From: JAXLVB01 sp046329195
GTDB lineage: Bacteria > Bacteroidota > Bacteroidia > Cytophagales > Spirosomataceae
Assembly: GCA_046329195.1 (NCBI GenBank)
Contig: JAXLVB010000002.1
Location: 868,001-932,000 of the forward strand
Length of the DNA: 64,000 bases
Reading direction: 5' to 3'
In this document: positions 35,662 through 43,894 of the stretch, one piece after another
How the letters are laid out: the number at the start of each line of letters is the position of its first letter
How positions within the stretch are numbered: the stretch's first letter is position 1
The notes under the pieces: model-generated
The model's input: the letters and a program-made list of their open reading frames with translations, nothing else
Databases searched by the model: none
Told to the model about the DNA's origin: nothing
Position numbers and translations under genes: made by a program

Positions 35662-37839
35662 ATGAAAAAATATACTTTACTACTCCTTTTCAGCTGTTTA
35701 ACATCAAGTCTTTGGGCCCAAAACTTAGCCAAAGACACGATTCGACTCAATGAAGTAATTATCAGGGAACGAGGTAAAGCCGCACAAGAACGTGCTGAGA
35801 TTCAACACCATGCCCAGTCCGTAGGGGTTCTTATGGAAAAAGACCTCAATCGGAACAACCCCATGTTCTTAGACCAAACCTTGGGAACAATGGCTGGGGT
35901 TCAAGTGGATCGCCGGACACAACTGGGTGGCCAACGCATTGTAATTAGAGGCTACGGCAACGACCAAAAATTCAATAACTGGGGTGTTAAAATTTATTAC
36001 AATGGCATCCCATTCACATCGGCTGATGGGGTGACACTTTTGGACGATGTGGATTTTGGAATCGTTAGCCGTATTGAAGTCGTAAAAGGTCCTGCTGCTA
36101 CGATGTACGGAAGTGGCGTTGGCGGGGTGGCTCGCTTTTATTTGCGTCCGATGGATCGCAAAGGCTTTACCGTTTCTGAAAAAGTAGCCGTTGGTTCTTT
36201 CGGTCTGTTGCAATCGAGCACTCGCCTTGATGTAGTCAACGATAGTTCTTCGGTTTCGTTGACGTATGGGCACTTGCAATCGGATGGGTTTCGAGCCAAC
36301 GGAAGCAGTTTGAAAAACTTTATCACGCTTTTTGCAGACCACAAATTCAACAAAAAGCAAAGCATGTCTGTTTATTTTAGTCAAAACTATTCGTTAGAAG
36401 GCGTTTCGGGGCAGATTCCGTATGCTGATTATTATGCAGGAATTGACAACGGAAACCCAGCCTACATCAAAAAGAACGCACGAAACGATTTTTTGGCGAC
36501 TCGTTTTTCTATTTCGCACAATTACAGCTTCTCAAAGTATTTTAATAACCGCACTTCAGTATTTTATTCAAACCAAGACCTCCGTCGGGTTTCTGCGGGA
36601 GCCGACGAAAGCAGCATGAATCCTAATTTTGGCGTGCGTTCGGTCTTTGCGTGGAATCGTCCTGTTAACGAAAACCTGACCAATGAGTTAAGTTTTGGAA
36701 CTGAAATTCAAGAGTCGAGGTCATTGGTATCGAGTTATCGTTTTTTAGGAACCGACGATGCAAACCCTTTGAAAGTAAGAGACATTTCGGCCGGCTCTTA
36801 TTTCAAAAACATCACCAATCAACAGTCGTATTTTGCTATCAACAAATTGCATTGGACGCAGCTTGATTTCAGCTTGATTTTGGGCTTAAGTGCTAACAAA
36901 ATCAAGTACAATCGGATTGACTTGTTGGCACCGCTAGGATTAGTGGCCAACTACAATAAAGATTTAGGCTTTAGCAAGAGTTTTACGACGTCGTTTAACC
37001 CTCATATCGCTATTCAAAAAGGTTTTGGCAAAAAGCTAGTAACCTTGAGCTATAGTGAAGGCTACAACGCCCCTACTGCTGCAACAGCCTTTATCGGAAC
37101 TATTAATGTGGCTAATGACGATTTGCTCCCCGAAAAAGCTAAAATGTTTGATTTGGGTATTCAAGGCATGAGCACCGACAACCGTTTGTATTACCAAGCT
37201 TCGTTGTTTGCCATGAATATTGCCAACAAATTGACACAGCTTTCAGGGACGATTGCGGGTGGTGGCACGTACACGTATTTTGCCAATACTGGTACTCAGA
37301 AAAACAACGGTTTTGAGCTGAGCGCTGGTTATCTGATTGTAAGCAAAAACAATGGTTTTATTTCAAAAGTAGAGCCGTTTTTGACGTATTCGTACTATGA
37401 TTTTGAATACACTGATTTCAAAACTCGTTTTGGCGGCGTGCTGGCCGATTATTCAGGCAAGAAAGTGGTTGGAGTTCCTGATAATAAATACACCCTTGGT
37501 TTAGATATTGAAACAAGCTCAGGGTTATATCTAAACAATACCTATAACTACATGGGAAGTGTTTATACCGACTTTGCCAACACCAATTTGGTAAAGAGTT
37601 TTGGTCTGTTGAACGGCAAAATTGGATACAAGAAAATTGGTAAAAAGCTAGACTTTGACCTGTATGTGGCAGGCAATAACCTGACTAACCAAATCAATTA
37701 CACCTTCTTGTTTTTGGGTAATAACGTCAACGACTCCGATGCAGGTAGTGGATTTCCGACTGGTGTAGCTACCGACGTAAACCCTGGCCCGAAGAATGCC
37801 TATTTCTTTGGAGGGGCTAATTTGAAGTTGAAGTTTTAG
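35662..37839 (+). CDS. TonB-dependent outer-membrane receptor
   Basis: From ATG 35662 the protein has 725 residues and a signal peptide ending near SLWAQN. A TonB-box-like RLNEVIIRERGK comes directly after it, without the carboxypeptidase-D domain of SusC proteins. The plug has QRIVIRGYGND, IYYNGIPFTSADGVT and RIEVVKGPAATMYGSGVGG. The barrel ends in FFGGANLKLKF. This is the layout of siderophore, heme or vitamin receptors rather than SusC. The ligand is unknown. The frame is open 18 codons upstream, but the signal peptide sets the start. Confidence 0.9.
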   Translation: MKKYTLLLLFSCLTSSLWAQNLAKDTIRLNEVIIRERGKAAQERAEIQHHAQSVGVLMEKDLNRNNPMFLDQTLGTMAGVQVDRRTQLGGQRIVIRGYGNDQKFNNWGVKIYYNGIPFTSADGVTLLDDVDFGIVSRIEVVKGPAATMYGSGVGGVARFYLRPMDRKGFTVSEKVAVGSFGLLQSSTRLDVVNDSSSVSLTYGHLQSDGFRANGSSLKNFITLFADHKFNKKQSMSVYFSQNYSLEGVSGQIPYADYYAGIDNGNPAYIKKNARNDFLATRFSISHNYSFSKYFNNRTSVFYSNQDLRRVSAGADESSMNPNFGVRSVFAWNRPVNENLTNELSFGTEIQESRSLVSSYRFLGTDDANPLKVRDISAGSYFKNITNQQSYFAINKLHWTQLDFSLILGLSANKIKYNRIDLLAPLGLVANYNKDLGFSKSFTTSFNPHIAIQKGFGKKLVTLSYSEGYNAPTAATAFIGTINVANDDLLPEKAKMFDLGIQGMSTDNRLYYQASLFAMNIANKLTQLSGTIAGGGTYTYFANTGTQKNNGFELSAGYLIVSKNNGFISKVEPFLTYSYYDFEYTDFKTRFGGVLADYSGKKVVGVPDNKYTLGLDIETSSGLYLNNTYNYMGSVYTDFANTNLVKSFGLLNGKIGYKKIGKKLDFDLYVAGNNLTNQINYTFLFLGNNVNDSDAGSGFPTGVATDVNPGPKNAYFFGGANLKLKF

Positions 37840-37853
37840 TCAATCTCATTAAT

Positions 37854-37901
37854 TACCACGAATACATTGATATTCAATTTGAAGGCAATGTATTCGTGGT
37901 A
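37854..37901. terminator. Terminator between TonB receptor and flavoprotein
   Basis: A perfect 16-base stem (37854-37869 and 37886-37901) is followed by TTTTT on the plus strand. Confidence 0.85.
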
Positions 37902-37954
37902 TTTTTATTGCCTCTTTTTCAATTGGCGTATAGTTTGGAGCTTCTTTGAAGCCC

Positions 37955-39475
37955 CTACCCCTTCCCCAAAGTAAGCCCCAATTTTCGACCAAAACTGAGT
38001 GCTGCCGTGAGCAACATTCCGCTACAATAAACTCCACCTGTAACGGCTGCCGCCCCCAATACCTCACCCGCAGCATAGAAGTTAGCTATGGGGCGGTTAT
38101 TCTTGTCAAGCACTTGTAATTTATCATTGACCGCTAAGCCATCGGTTGAGAAAATAGTGGTGGCCTGCGTTACGATAGCAAAATACGGCCCTTGCGGCAT
38201 GGGTTGCATGGTTTCACGGGGACGGTTAAAATCTAAATCGGCACCCTCTATGGCCATTTGGTTATATTCTGACCAAGTGGTTTTGAGGGTTTCCACAGGC
38301 AATCCCGACTTTTTGGCTAATTCTTCTATAGTATTAGCGTACCAAACGGTTTTACCTCGAAAGGCTTCTTGAAACAAGCGATTGTAGTCCCAACGCTGCA
38401 CAATAGTGGTGTTGGGTACTTGAAACAAGACATTTTGGTCAAACAAAATCCAAATTTTTTCGCCGGGTTGTTTGACTATTTGCTGCCTTCGATACTCAGG
38501 GCTTGGATTTGATTCATCCATAAACCGAACTCCAAATGAATTGACATATACCTCTCGCACTGGCCGAACCTGCGGATTAGCAATATCTAACCATCCTACC
38601 TGATAATCAGCACGTTCTTTGATGATTTCATCTTGAATACCCCCTAAGACTACTTGAGTTTGAGCTATATTCCAAGATTTAGCACCTATTTTTTCGGCAA
38701 GTTCTAGACCATCGCCCATAGCATTTTGGTTGGCAGCACTGAATACTTTTTTGCCCGGGTGTTTGGCTGCCATGAGCATAGGATTGGAGGCATACCCCCC
38801 TGTAGTGAGTACCACGTTTTTGGCAAAAAACTCTTTTTCTCCGTCCGAAGAGTAGGCTTTTACACCTACTACTTTACTTCCTTTTTTTAAAATATCGGTC
38901 AGTTTATGTTTCAACAGTACTGAAATCGTACCTACTGATACTTGTAGATTCCAAGGTTTTTCGAGTGTTTTTTGGAGGGTAAGCCCACCTTCCTTGCCAA
39001 CATAGGTTCGTGGAACTTTGTACGGAACTTCGCTGGTATGTGGCAAGGGCGAGGCAGGGTTGTATTCAAAACCCAAGGAGTCTAACCAAGCCATCGTTTT
39101 GGGGGCTTCGTCACATGCCAGTTTGACAAGCGACAAATCGGGGAAGTCACGAGAAAGGACTTGAAGCTCTTCAAAATGCGTTTGTGGCGAATCAGTGATA
39201 TTTTTTGCTTTTTGGAGAGCCGTTCCGCCTGCACTCAATTTACCTTCACTATAGGGCAATGTCCCCCCAATAAGAGGTGCTTTTTCGATGACAAGTACTT
39301 TAGTTCCTTTTTCGGAGGCAGCCAAAGCACAGGCCATTCCGGCTGCCCCAGCCCCAACTACAATGAGGTCAAACACCGTGTCTGCACTCGTTTTAGGCGA
39401 AGCAAACACCAATGAGTTGGAGGCGACTGTTCCTAAACCAAGCATTTTCAAAAAATCTCTCCGAGGGTGTCTCAT
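37955..39475 (-). CDS. Tat-exported FAD-dependent flavoprotein (fumarate reductase-like)
   Basis: This 506-residue oxidoreductase begins with a Tat signal (RRDFLKMLGLGTVASNSLVF). The FAD motif VVGAGAAGMACALAASEKG follows at about 38-56. GGTLPYSEG, a mid-chain VVLTTGGYASNPMLMA and a late GEVLGAAAVTGGVYCSGMLL place it in the FAD_binding_2 family with fumarate reductases and 3-ketosteroid dehydrogenases. The Tat motif implies a folded, cofactor-loaded periplasmic enzyme. No heme c motif is fused to it. It is divergent from an MFS transporter gene. The substrate is unknown, probably an alpha,beta-unsaturated acid or ketone. Confidence 0.85.
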   Translation of the reverse strand: MRHPRRDFLKMLGLGTVASNSLVFASPKTSADTVFDLIVVGAGAAGMACALAASEKGTKVLVIEKAPLIGGTLPYSEGKLSAGGTALQKAKNITDSPQTHFEELQVLSRDFPDLSLVKLACDEAPKTMAWLDSLGFEYNPASPLPHTSEVPYKVPRTYVGKEGGLTLQKTLEKPWNLQVSVGTISVLLKHKLTDILKKGSKVVGVKAYSSDGEKEFFAKNVVLTTGGYASNPMLMAAKHPGKKVFSAANQNAMGDGLELAEKIGAKSWNIAQTQVVLGGIQDEIIKERADYQVGWLDIANPQVRPVREVYVNSFGVRFMDESNPSPEYRRQQIVKQPGEKIWILFDQNVLFQVPNTTIVQRWDYNRLFQEAFRGKTVWYANTIEELAKKSGLPVETLKTTWSEYNQMAIEGADLDFNRPRETMQPMPQGPYFAIVTQATTIFSTDGLAVNDKLQVLDKNNRPIANFYAAGEVLGAAAVTGGVYCSGMLLTAALSFGRKLGLTLGKG

Positions 39476-39780
39476 TCGTTGTCAACATGTTTTTTGAACC
39501 CGTAAAACTATTTGTTTTCCAGCAAAAATTGAGCATTCAGAGTGGTTTTATCCAACTGTGCCTTTTGGCCTTTGAGCCTTTGAAAAGTTATATTCTGATA
39601 GTCAATCAGTTAAGGTGTGGTTGGTTTTACCGATTTTAATCAAATAGTAATTGGCAATACCAATCTTGTCTCAACTCGATTTAGCTTTTAGGTAAAGAAG
39701 GAGAAAAACTCGGTGCATTTGCTGAACTTTTTTGGTTCAAATAATGCTTTTTGCTTAATGCCCTTAACTACTCATCTTAT
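39476..39780. other. Divergent intergenic region
   Basis: This 305-base gap between the flavoprotein and MFS genes should hold both promoters. I find only a small inverted repeat ATTGG-N5-CCAAT at 39650-39664 and no clean TAnnTTTG box. Confidence 0.4.
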
Positions 39781-41001
39781 ATGTTTCAAACCAAACGTTC
39801 TCACTATTATCCGTGGCTCATTTGTATTTGTGGCCTATTGATATTGGTGGTTGTCAACGGTTTGACCACGTCGTCACTTTCGGTTTTTGATGAAATTTTA
39901 ATGAAGGAATTTCATCTTTCCAGAAGCGAACTCAAAGGCAAGGAGAGTATCACCAATTTAGTAGCGGCTACCTTAATTATCCTTTCGGGCATGATGATTG
40001 ACCGCTTTCGAGTCAAACGGATTATCCTATTTGGCCTTGTTATTCAGATAGTTGCTTTTTTTGTTTATAGTCATATCACCAGCCTCGGAGGGTTGTATTT
40101 TGCGCATTTCTTACTAGGAGTCGCCTATATTTGTGCCGGAACTGTCCCTTGTATTATTTTAGTTTCGAGTTGGTTTCAAACGCATCGTGGGTTAGCCTTA
40201 GGAATAACATTGGTTGGCACCAGTTTGGGCGGTTCTGTTTTCCCAAACCTGTTGACCCATTTTATCAATCAGCACGGTTGGCGGGAAACGTTTGCGCTGC
40301 TCTCGGTATTGCCCACCTTGATGATGGTAGTCGTCGTGCTCGTAGTTCGAAGCTCACCTACTGATCTAGGACTCAAACCCTACGGTCAAAAAATAACCCA
40401 TCCCACTTCATCACTATTGGAATCTGGGATGGAATTCGCAGAAGCCATTCGTACGCCTATCTTTTGGATGATATGTGCCTGTGGCTTTATGACTTTTTAC
40501 AGCGTAGTGGCCTTGGTGTCTAACTTATTTTTGCACATTCGGAGTTTTCAATACGACACTACTGTTGCCTCATCAGCATTAAGTTTGTATTTTTTATTGG
40601 CTCTTACCGGAAAATTCCTCATTTCGTCTCTTTCAGATTATCTCAATACCTTTAAAGTTTTTACTATCTCAACGGTACTACTTACGTTGGGCGCCATTGG
40701 ATTTGCTACGATGGACAAATCCCTTGTATTTGTATCGGTGGGTATCACAGCACTAAGTTGGGGAGGCATCTTTACACTTTACAACGTCATGATTGTCAAG
40801 ACATTTGGCCTTAAATCAGCCGGAAAAATAAACGGACTAATCAGTGCTTTTGAATCGGTAGGTTCACTTTCAGGGCCTATTTTGACTGGCTATATTTTTG
40901 ACCAAAACCAAAGTTATCAACCTGCATTTTTAATAATTTGTGTCATCATGTTTGCCAGTGTGGGCTTATCATTGCGCTTCAAGAGCTACGTTACTGAGTA
41001 A
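39781..41001 (+). CDS. MFS transporter, oxalate/formate-antiporter-like
   Basis: This inner-membrane carrier has about 406 residues and 12 predicted helices. MFS loop motifs are visible: ISGMMIDRFRVKRIILFG-like residues after helix 2, and LGITLVGTSLGGSVFPNLLTHFINQHGWRETF, typical of the OFA/monocarboxylate group. I use ATG 39781 rather than the TTG ten codons upstream. The gene is divergent from the Tat flavoprotein, which suggests transport of that enzyme's substrate or product, probably an organic acid (inference). Confidence 0.85.
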   Translation: MFQTKRSHYYPWLICICGLLILVVVNGLTTSSLSVFDEILMKEFHLSRSELKGKESITNLVAATLIILSGMMIDRFRVKRIILFGLVIQIVAFFVYSHITSLGGLYFAHFLLGVAYICAGTVPCIILVSSWFQTHRGLALGITLVGTSLGGSVFPNLLTHFINQHGWRETFALLSVLPTLMMVVVVLVVRSSPTDLGLKPYGQKITHPTSSLLESGMEFAEAIRTPIFWMICACGFMTFYSVVALVSNLFLHIRSFQYDTTVASSALSLYFLLALTGKFLISSLSDYLNTFKVFTISTVLLTLGAIGFATMDKSLVFVSVGITALSWGGIFTLYNVMIVKTFGLKSAGKINGLISAFESVGSLSGPILTGYIFDQNQSYQPAFLIICVIMFASVGLSLRFKSYVTE

Positions 41002-41094
41002 AATTTCATTTCTGGCAAAAAATCTTGTCTCTTGATAATTCTTTTCTTATTATTGTCTCAGAATGATTTGAACGGAAAGAATTTCCCTTCCGCT

Positions 41095-41493
41095 ATGCAA
41101 CTTTCATTAGTTTCGGAACTGCCGGAGTTCGACAAAAAAATTTTTCTGGACATTTTTGCCGAAGTCTATTACGATAGTCGACGGAATCGACTACGACTCA
41201 AAACGATTGAGGGTCAGCGAGTTCCTGCACACTTAATGGTAGGTTGTGAAGCTTGTGCAATTGCTAAATTTCCCGAAGGCACCATCTATAAACTCGACGC
41301 TCGGCTTGTGAAAAAGCAAGGGAAAAAGCCCTATTTTGTAGCCATCAAACAAAAAAAAGTGGAACGAGCCATCGAGTTTTTTGAGCATAATCTCAAACTT
41401 CAACAACGAGTACCCCTACCTCCTACTGCCAAAATCAGAGTAGCCCCTCTGCGTAGAAAACAAAAAAAGTACGACGAATTTGCTCCTTTTTAA
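41095..41493 (+). CDS. Conserved hypothetical protein
   Basis: I do not recognise this protein. From ATG 41095 it has 132 residues: a compact N-terminal domain (FDKKIFLDIFAEVYYDSRRNRLRLKTI) with Cys-Glu-Ala-Cys, a basic middle (YKLDARLVKKQGKKPYFVAIKQKK) and a basic C-terminal tail. The frame could start at TTG 41032, 31 bases after the MFS stop, adding 21 residues with a weak hydrophobic stretch. It is probably cytoplasmic and follows the MFS gene in the same direction. Confidence 0.65.
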   Translation: MQLSLVSELPEFDKKIFLDIFAEVYYDSRRNRLRLKTIEGQRVPAHLMVGCEACAIAKFPEGTIYKLDARLVKKQGKKPYFVAIKQKKVERAIEFFEHNLKLQQRVPLPPTAKIRVAPLRRKQKKYDEFAPF

Positions 41494-41508
41494 GGCTCAG
41501 GCTCCTGC

Positions 41509-42384
41509 CTAAATAAAAAGCTTAGTCCCCGAATAACTTTGCCTAAAATCTTTGGGCGTACAATTGTATTTTTTCTTAAAAACTCGATTAAAATACGAGA
41601 GATTATTAAATCCGCATTTGTACGAAACTTCTGCAACTGTAAAAGTAGTATCAATCAGGAGGCGTGATGCATGGCCTAAGCGAATATCGTTGAGACAATC
41701 AATAAACGTTTTGCCTGTTCTTTTCTTGATAAAGCGACAGAAACTCACCTCTGCCATGTTAACCATTTTAGCGATTTCATCTAAGGTGATTTCACGTTGG
41801 TAGTTGGCCCGCATGAATTCAAAAGCCGTTTCGATGCGTCGGCTGTTGTAGCTAATGTTTTCGTTAACAAAGGAGCTACTCGTCAACATGCGCATGTTCC
41901 GAGATACAGACAAATCATGTAAAATTGAAATAAGCTCCAATACGGAATCAAAACCTGATTTTTTAGACAGCTCAATCAATCGGGGTTTGATAGCCATTAT
42001 GGTTTCTTGTGAAAATAGAATACCTCTGGACGAACGCTCTAACAAAGTTCGGAGGAAACTGAGTTGATTACGCCTCAAAAATTTATCATCAAATAAATCT
42101 TTATGAAATTGAATGGTAATTTCATGAATTCGTAACTCTTCGTCGGAGTCGTTGCTTAACCAACCATGTGGCAAATTGGCTCCCACCAAAACCAATTCAA
42201 AATCTTGAATCACTTCAATATTATCACCTATAATGCGTTTGGCACCACGAGCATTTTCGATAAAGTTGAGTTCGTATTCTTCATGATAATGAACCGGAAA
42301 ATCAAAAGTGCTTTTATGGCGGTCAAAAACCATAAAACAATCACTTTGTGTCAAAGGAGTGATTTCGTGGTAAATAACACTCAT
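41509..42384 (-). CDS. AraC-family transcriptional regulator
   Basis: This 291-residue regulator has an N-terminal cupin-like sensor domain (FDFPVHYHEEYELNFIENARGAKRIIGD) and two C-terminal HTH motifs. The first is ITLDEIAKMVNMAEVSFCRFIKKRTGKTF; the second is TVAEVSYKCGFNNLSYFNRVFKKKYNCTPKDFR. It is divergent from the mannan operon and separated from it by 344 bases with inverted repeats, so it is the likely activator of that operon. The true start is ATG 42384, one codon inside the longest frame. Confidence 0.93.
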   Translation of the reverse strand: MSVIYHEITPLTQSDCFMVFDRHKSTFDFPVHYHEEYELNFIENARGAKRIIGDNIEVIQDFELVLVGANLPHGWLSNDSDEELRIHEITIQFHKDLFDDKFLRRNQLSFLRTLLERSSRGILFSQETIMAIKPRLIELSKKSGFDSVLELISILHDLSVSRNMRMLTSSSFVNENISYNSRRIETAFEFMRANYQREITLDEIAKMVNMAEVSFCRFIKKRTGKTFIDCLNDIRLGHASRLLIDTTFTVAEVSYKCGFNNLSYFNRVFKKKYNCTPKDFRQSYSGTKLFI

Positions 42385-42487
42385 CAAGTATAAGATTTAG
42401 AAATGAAAAAAGGGTTTTACAATTTTTGGAAGAACAAAGTAAGGAAAGTTTCAAAAAATGAATCTACAAAAGCAAATAATATACTAT

Positions 42488-42608
42488 GCAAAAGATAAAA
42501 TAGTATTATATCCTAATGATTCCCCACCCAACAACAACTACCATTGTAAAGCAAATCAAATTTTGCAGAAAAAAGACTATAATTTGGCAAAATAGTACTA
42601 TCTTTTGC
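42488..42608. promoter_or_regulatory. Inverted-repeat control sites of the mannan operon
   Basis: GCAAAAGATA (42488-42497) is repeated in inverted orientation as TATCTTTTGC (42599-42608). The right-hand site lies in a 22-base near-palindrome (42587-42608) with GCAAAA and TTTTGC ends around ATAGTACTAT. Both lie between the divergent AraC and GH26 genes and are candidate AraC sites. A bulged hairpin also lies at 42684-42711 in the GH26 leader. I saw no other gene in the 344-base gap. Confidence 0.5.
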
Positions 42609-42728
42609 GATACCAAAACCAGTTACTTTGTGAAAGTAATGATTGGGAAGTCCAACATGCTTTTATTCATCATAGGAAACGTGATTGGGGCGGGTTTAAC
42701 TCGCCTCCAATTAAATCCTTAAAGTTTC

Positions 42729-43865
42729 ATGAAACGAGCCTTTCCTTTATTCTTTTGTTTCTTAGTTAGTCTATTGGCCTATGGACAAATAGACCCATTG
42801 GCCACTAAAGAAACAAAGGCTTTATACCACAATCTAAAAAAACTTCAAAACCAAGTCATTTTATTTGGTCATCAAGATGGCTTAGCGTATGGCCTCAATG
42901 CCGACAGCTCTCGTTGGATTGGCGACATTGGTCGGTCTGATGTAAAGACCGTTACGAATGAATTCCCAGCCGTATCGGGTTGGGATTTGGGTAAGATTGA
43001 GTTTGATAGTCTTAACAACCTTGATCAAGTTCCTTTTGCTACTATCAAACGAGGGATTCTTGAAACCTATCAACGGGGTGGAATCAACACCATTAGCTGG
43101 CACCTCAACAATCCTACTGATCCGTTAAAAAGCAGTTGGGATAAAGTGGATTCTACCCTTATTTTGACTTTAAAAACACCCGAATACTTAAAACAATACA
43201 CGAATTGGCTCGACAAAGTAGCTTTGTTTTTAACCAGTCTGAAAGGAGCCAAAGGTGAGTTAATTCCCATTATTTTCCGCCCTTTTCACGAACATACAGG
43301 AAGTTGGTTTTGGTGGGGGGCGAGTTATTGTACGCCCGAACAATACAAGCAATTTTGGCAGTTTTCTGTTGACTATTTACAGAAAACCAAAGGAGTTCAC
43401 AACTTGCTGATTGCCTACTCTACTGACCAATTTACCTCTAAAGAACATTACTTAGAACGATACCCCGGCGATAATTACGTTGATTTAGTAGGGTTTGATT
43501 GCTACCATCGCAATGCGCCAAGCAGTAATGAGTTGTTTCAAAAGGAGTTGACCAGAATGGTTAAAACGCTCAGTATCATCGCCAAAGAACATCTAAAACT
43601 CTGTGCTATTACCGAAATTGGACTTGAGCGAATTGTTGTGGCTGATTGGTGGACAAAGATTCTTTTGCCTGCTATAAGTCCCAGCCGATTATCTTATTTT
43701 TTGGTTTGGAGAAATGGGCGAACAGACCACTTTTATGCTCCGTTTGAAGGCCATGCCAGCGCTGATGATTTTAACAAAATGGTGGCTACAGGCAAGGTTA
43801 TTTTAGAACGGACCACCCAACAATCAAGACTCTATCAAACCCGACGAGGTACCTCTAAGAAATAA
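42729..43865 (+). CDS. GH26 endo-beta-1,4-mannanase
   Basis: This exported enzyme of 378 residues cuts beta-mannan, probably to mannobiose. The signal peptide ends at AYGQ. The clan A barrel shows FRPFHEHTGSWFWWG with the acid/base Glu188, and AITEIGLE with the nucleophile Glu296. HQDGLAYG and ISWHLNNP are also GH26 hallmarks. No lipobox cysteine and no binding module are seen, so it is probably periplasmic. It is the first gene of the operon, matching the ManA-epimerase-phosphorylase set described for Bacteroides fragilis. Confidence 0.94.
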   Translation: MKRAFPLFFCFLVSLLAYGQIDPLATKETKALYHNLKKLQNQVILFGHQDGLAYGLNADSSRWIGDIGRSDVKTVTNEFPAVSGWDLGKIEFDSLNNLDQVPFATIKRGILETYQRGGINTISWHLNNPTDPLKSSWDKVDSTLILTLKTPEYLKQYTNWLDKVALFLTSLKGAKGELIPIIFRPFHEHTGSWFWWGASYCTPEQYKQFWQFSVDYLQKTKGVHNLLIAYSTDQFTSKEHYLERYPGDNYVDLVGFDCYHRNAPSSNELFQKELTRMVKTLSIIAKEHLKLCAITEIGLERIVVADWWTKILLPAISPSRLSYFLVWRNGRTDHFYAPFEGHASADDFNKMVATGKVILERTTQQSRLYQTRRGTSKK

Positions 43866-43894
43866 TCATTGACAAAGCCTCTAAACCTATTTTT

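Noticed and set aside
41494..41508. Hairpin between the 41095 and AraC genes
   Set aside because: The GGCTCAGGCTCCTGCC stretch pairs only in short alternative ways, so I do not call it a terminator.
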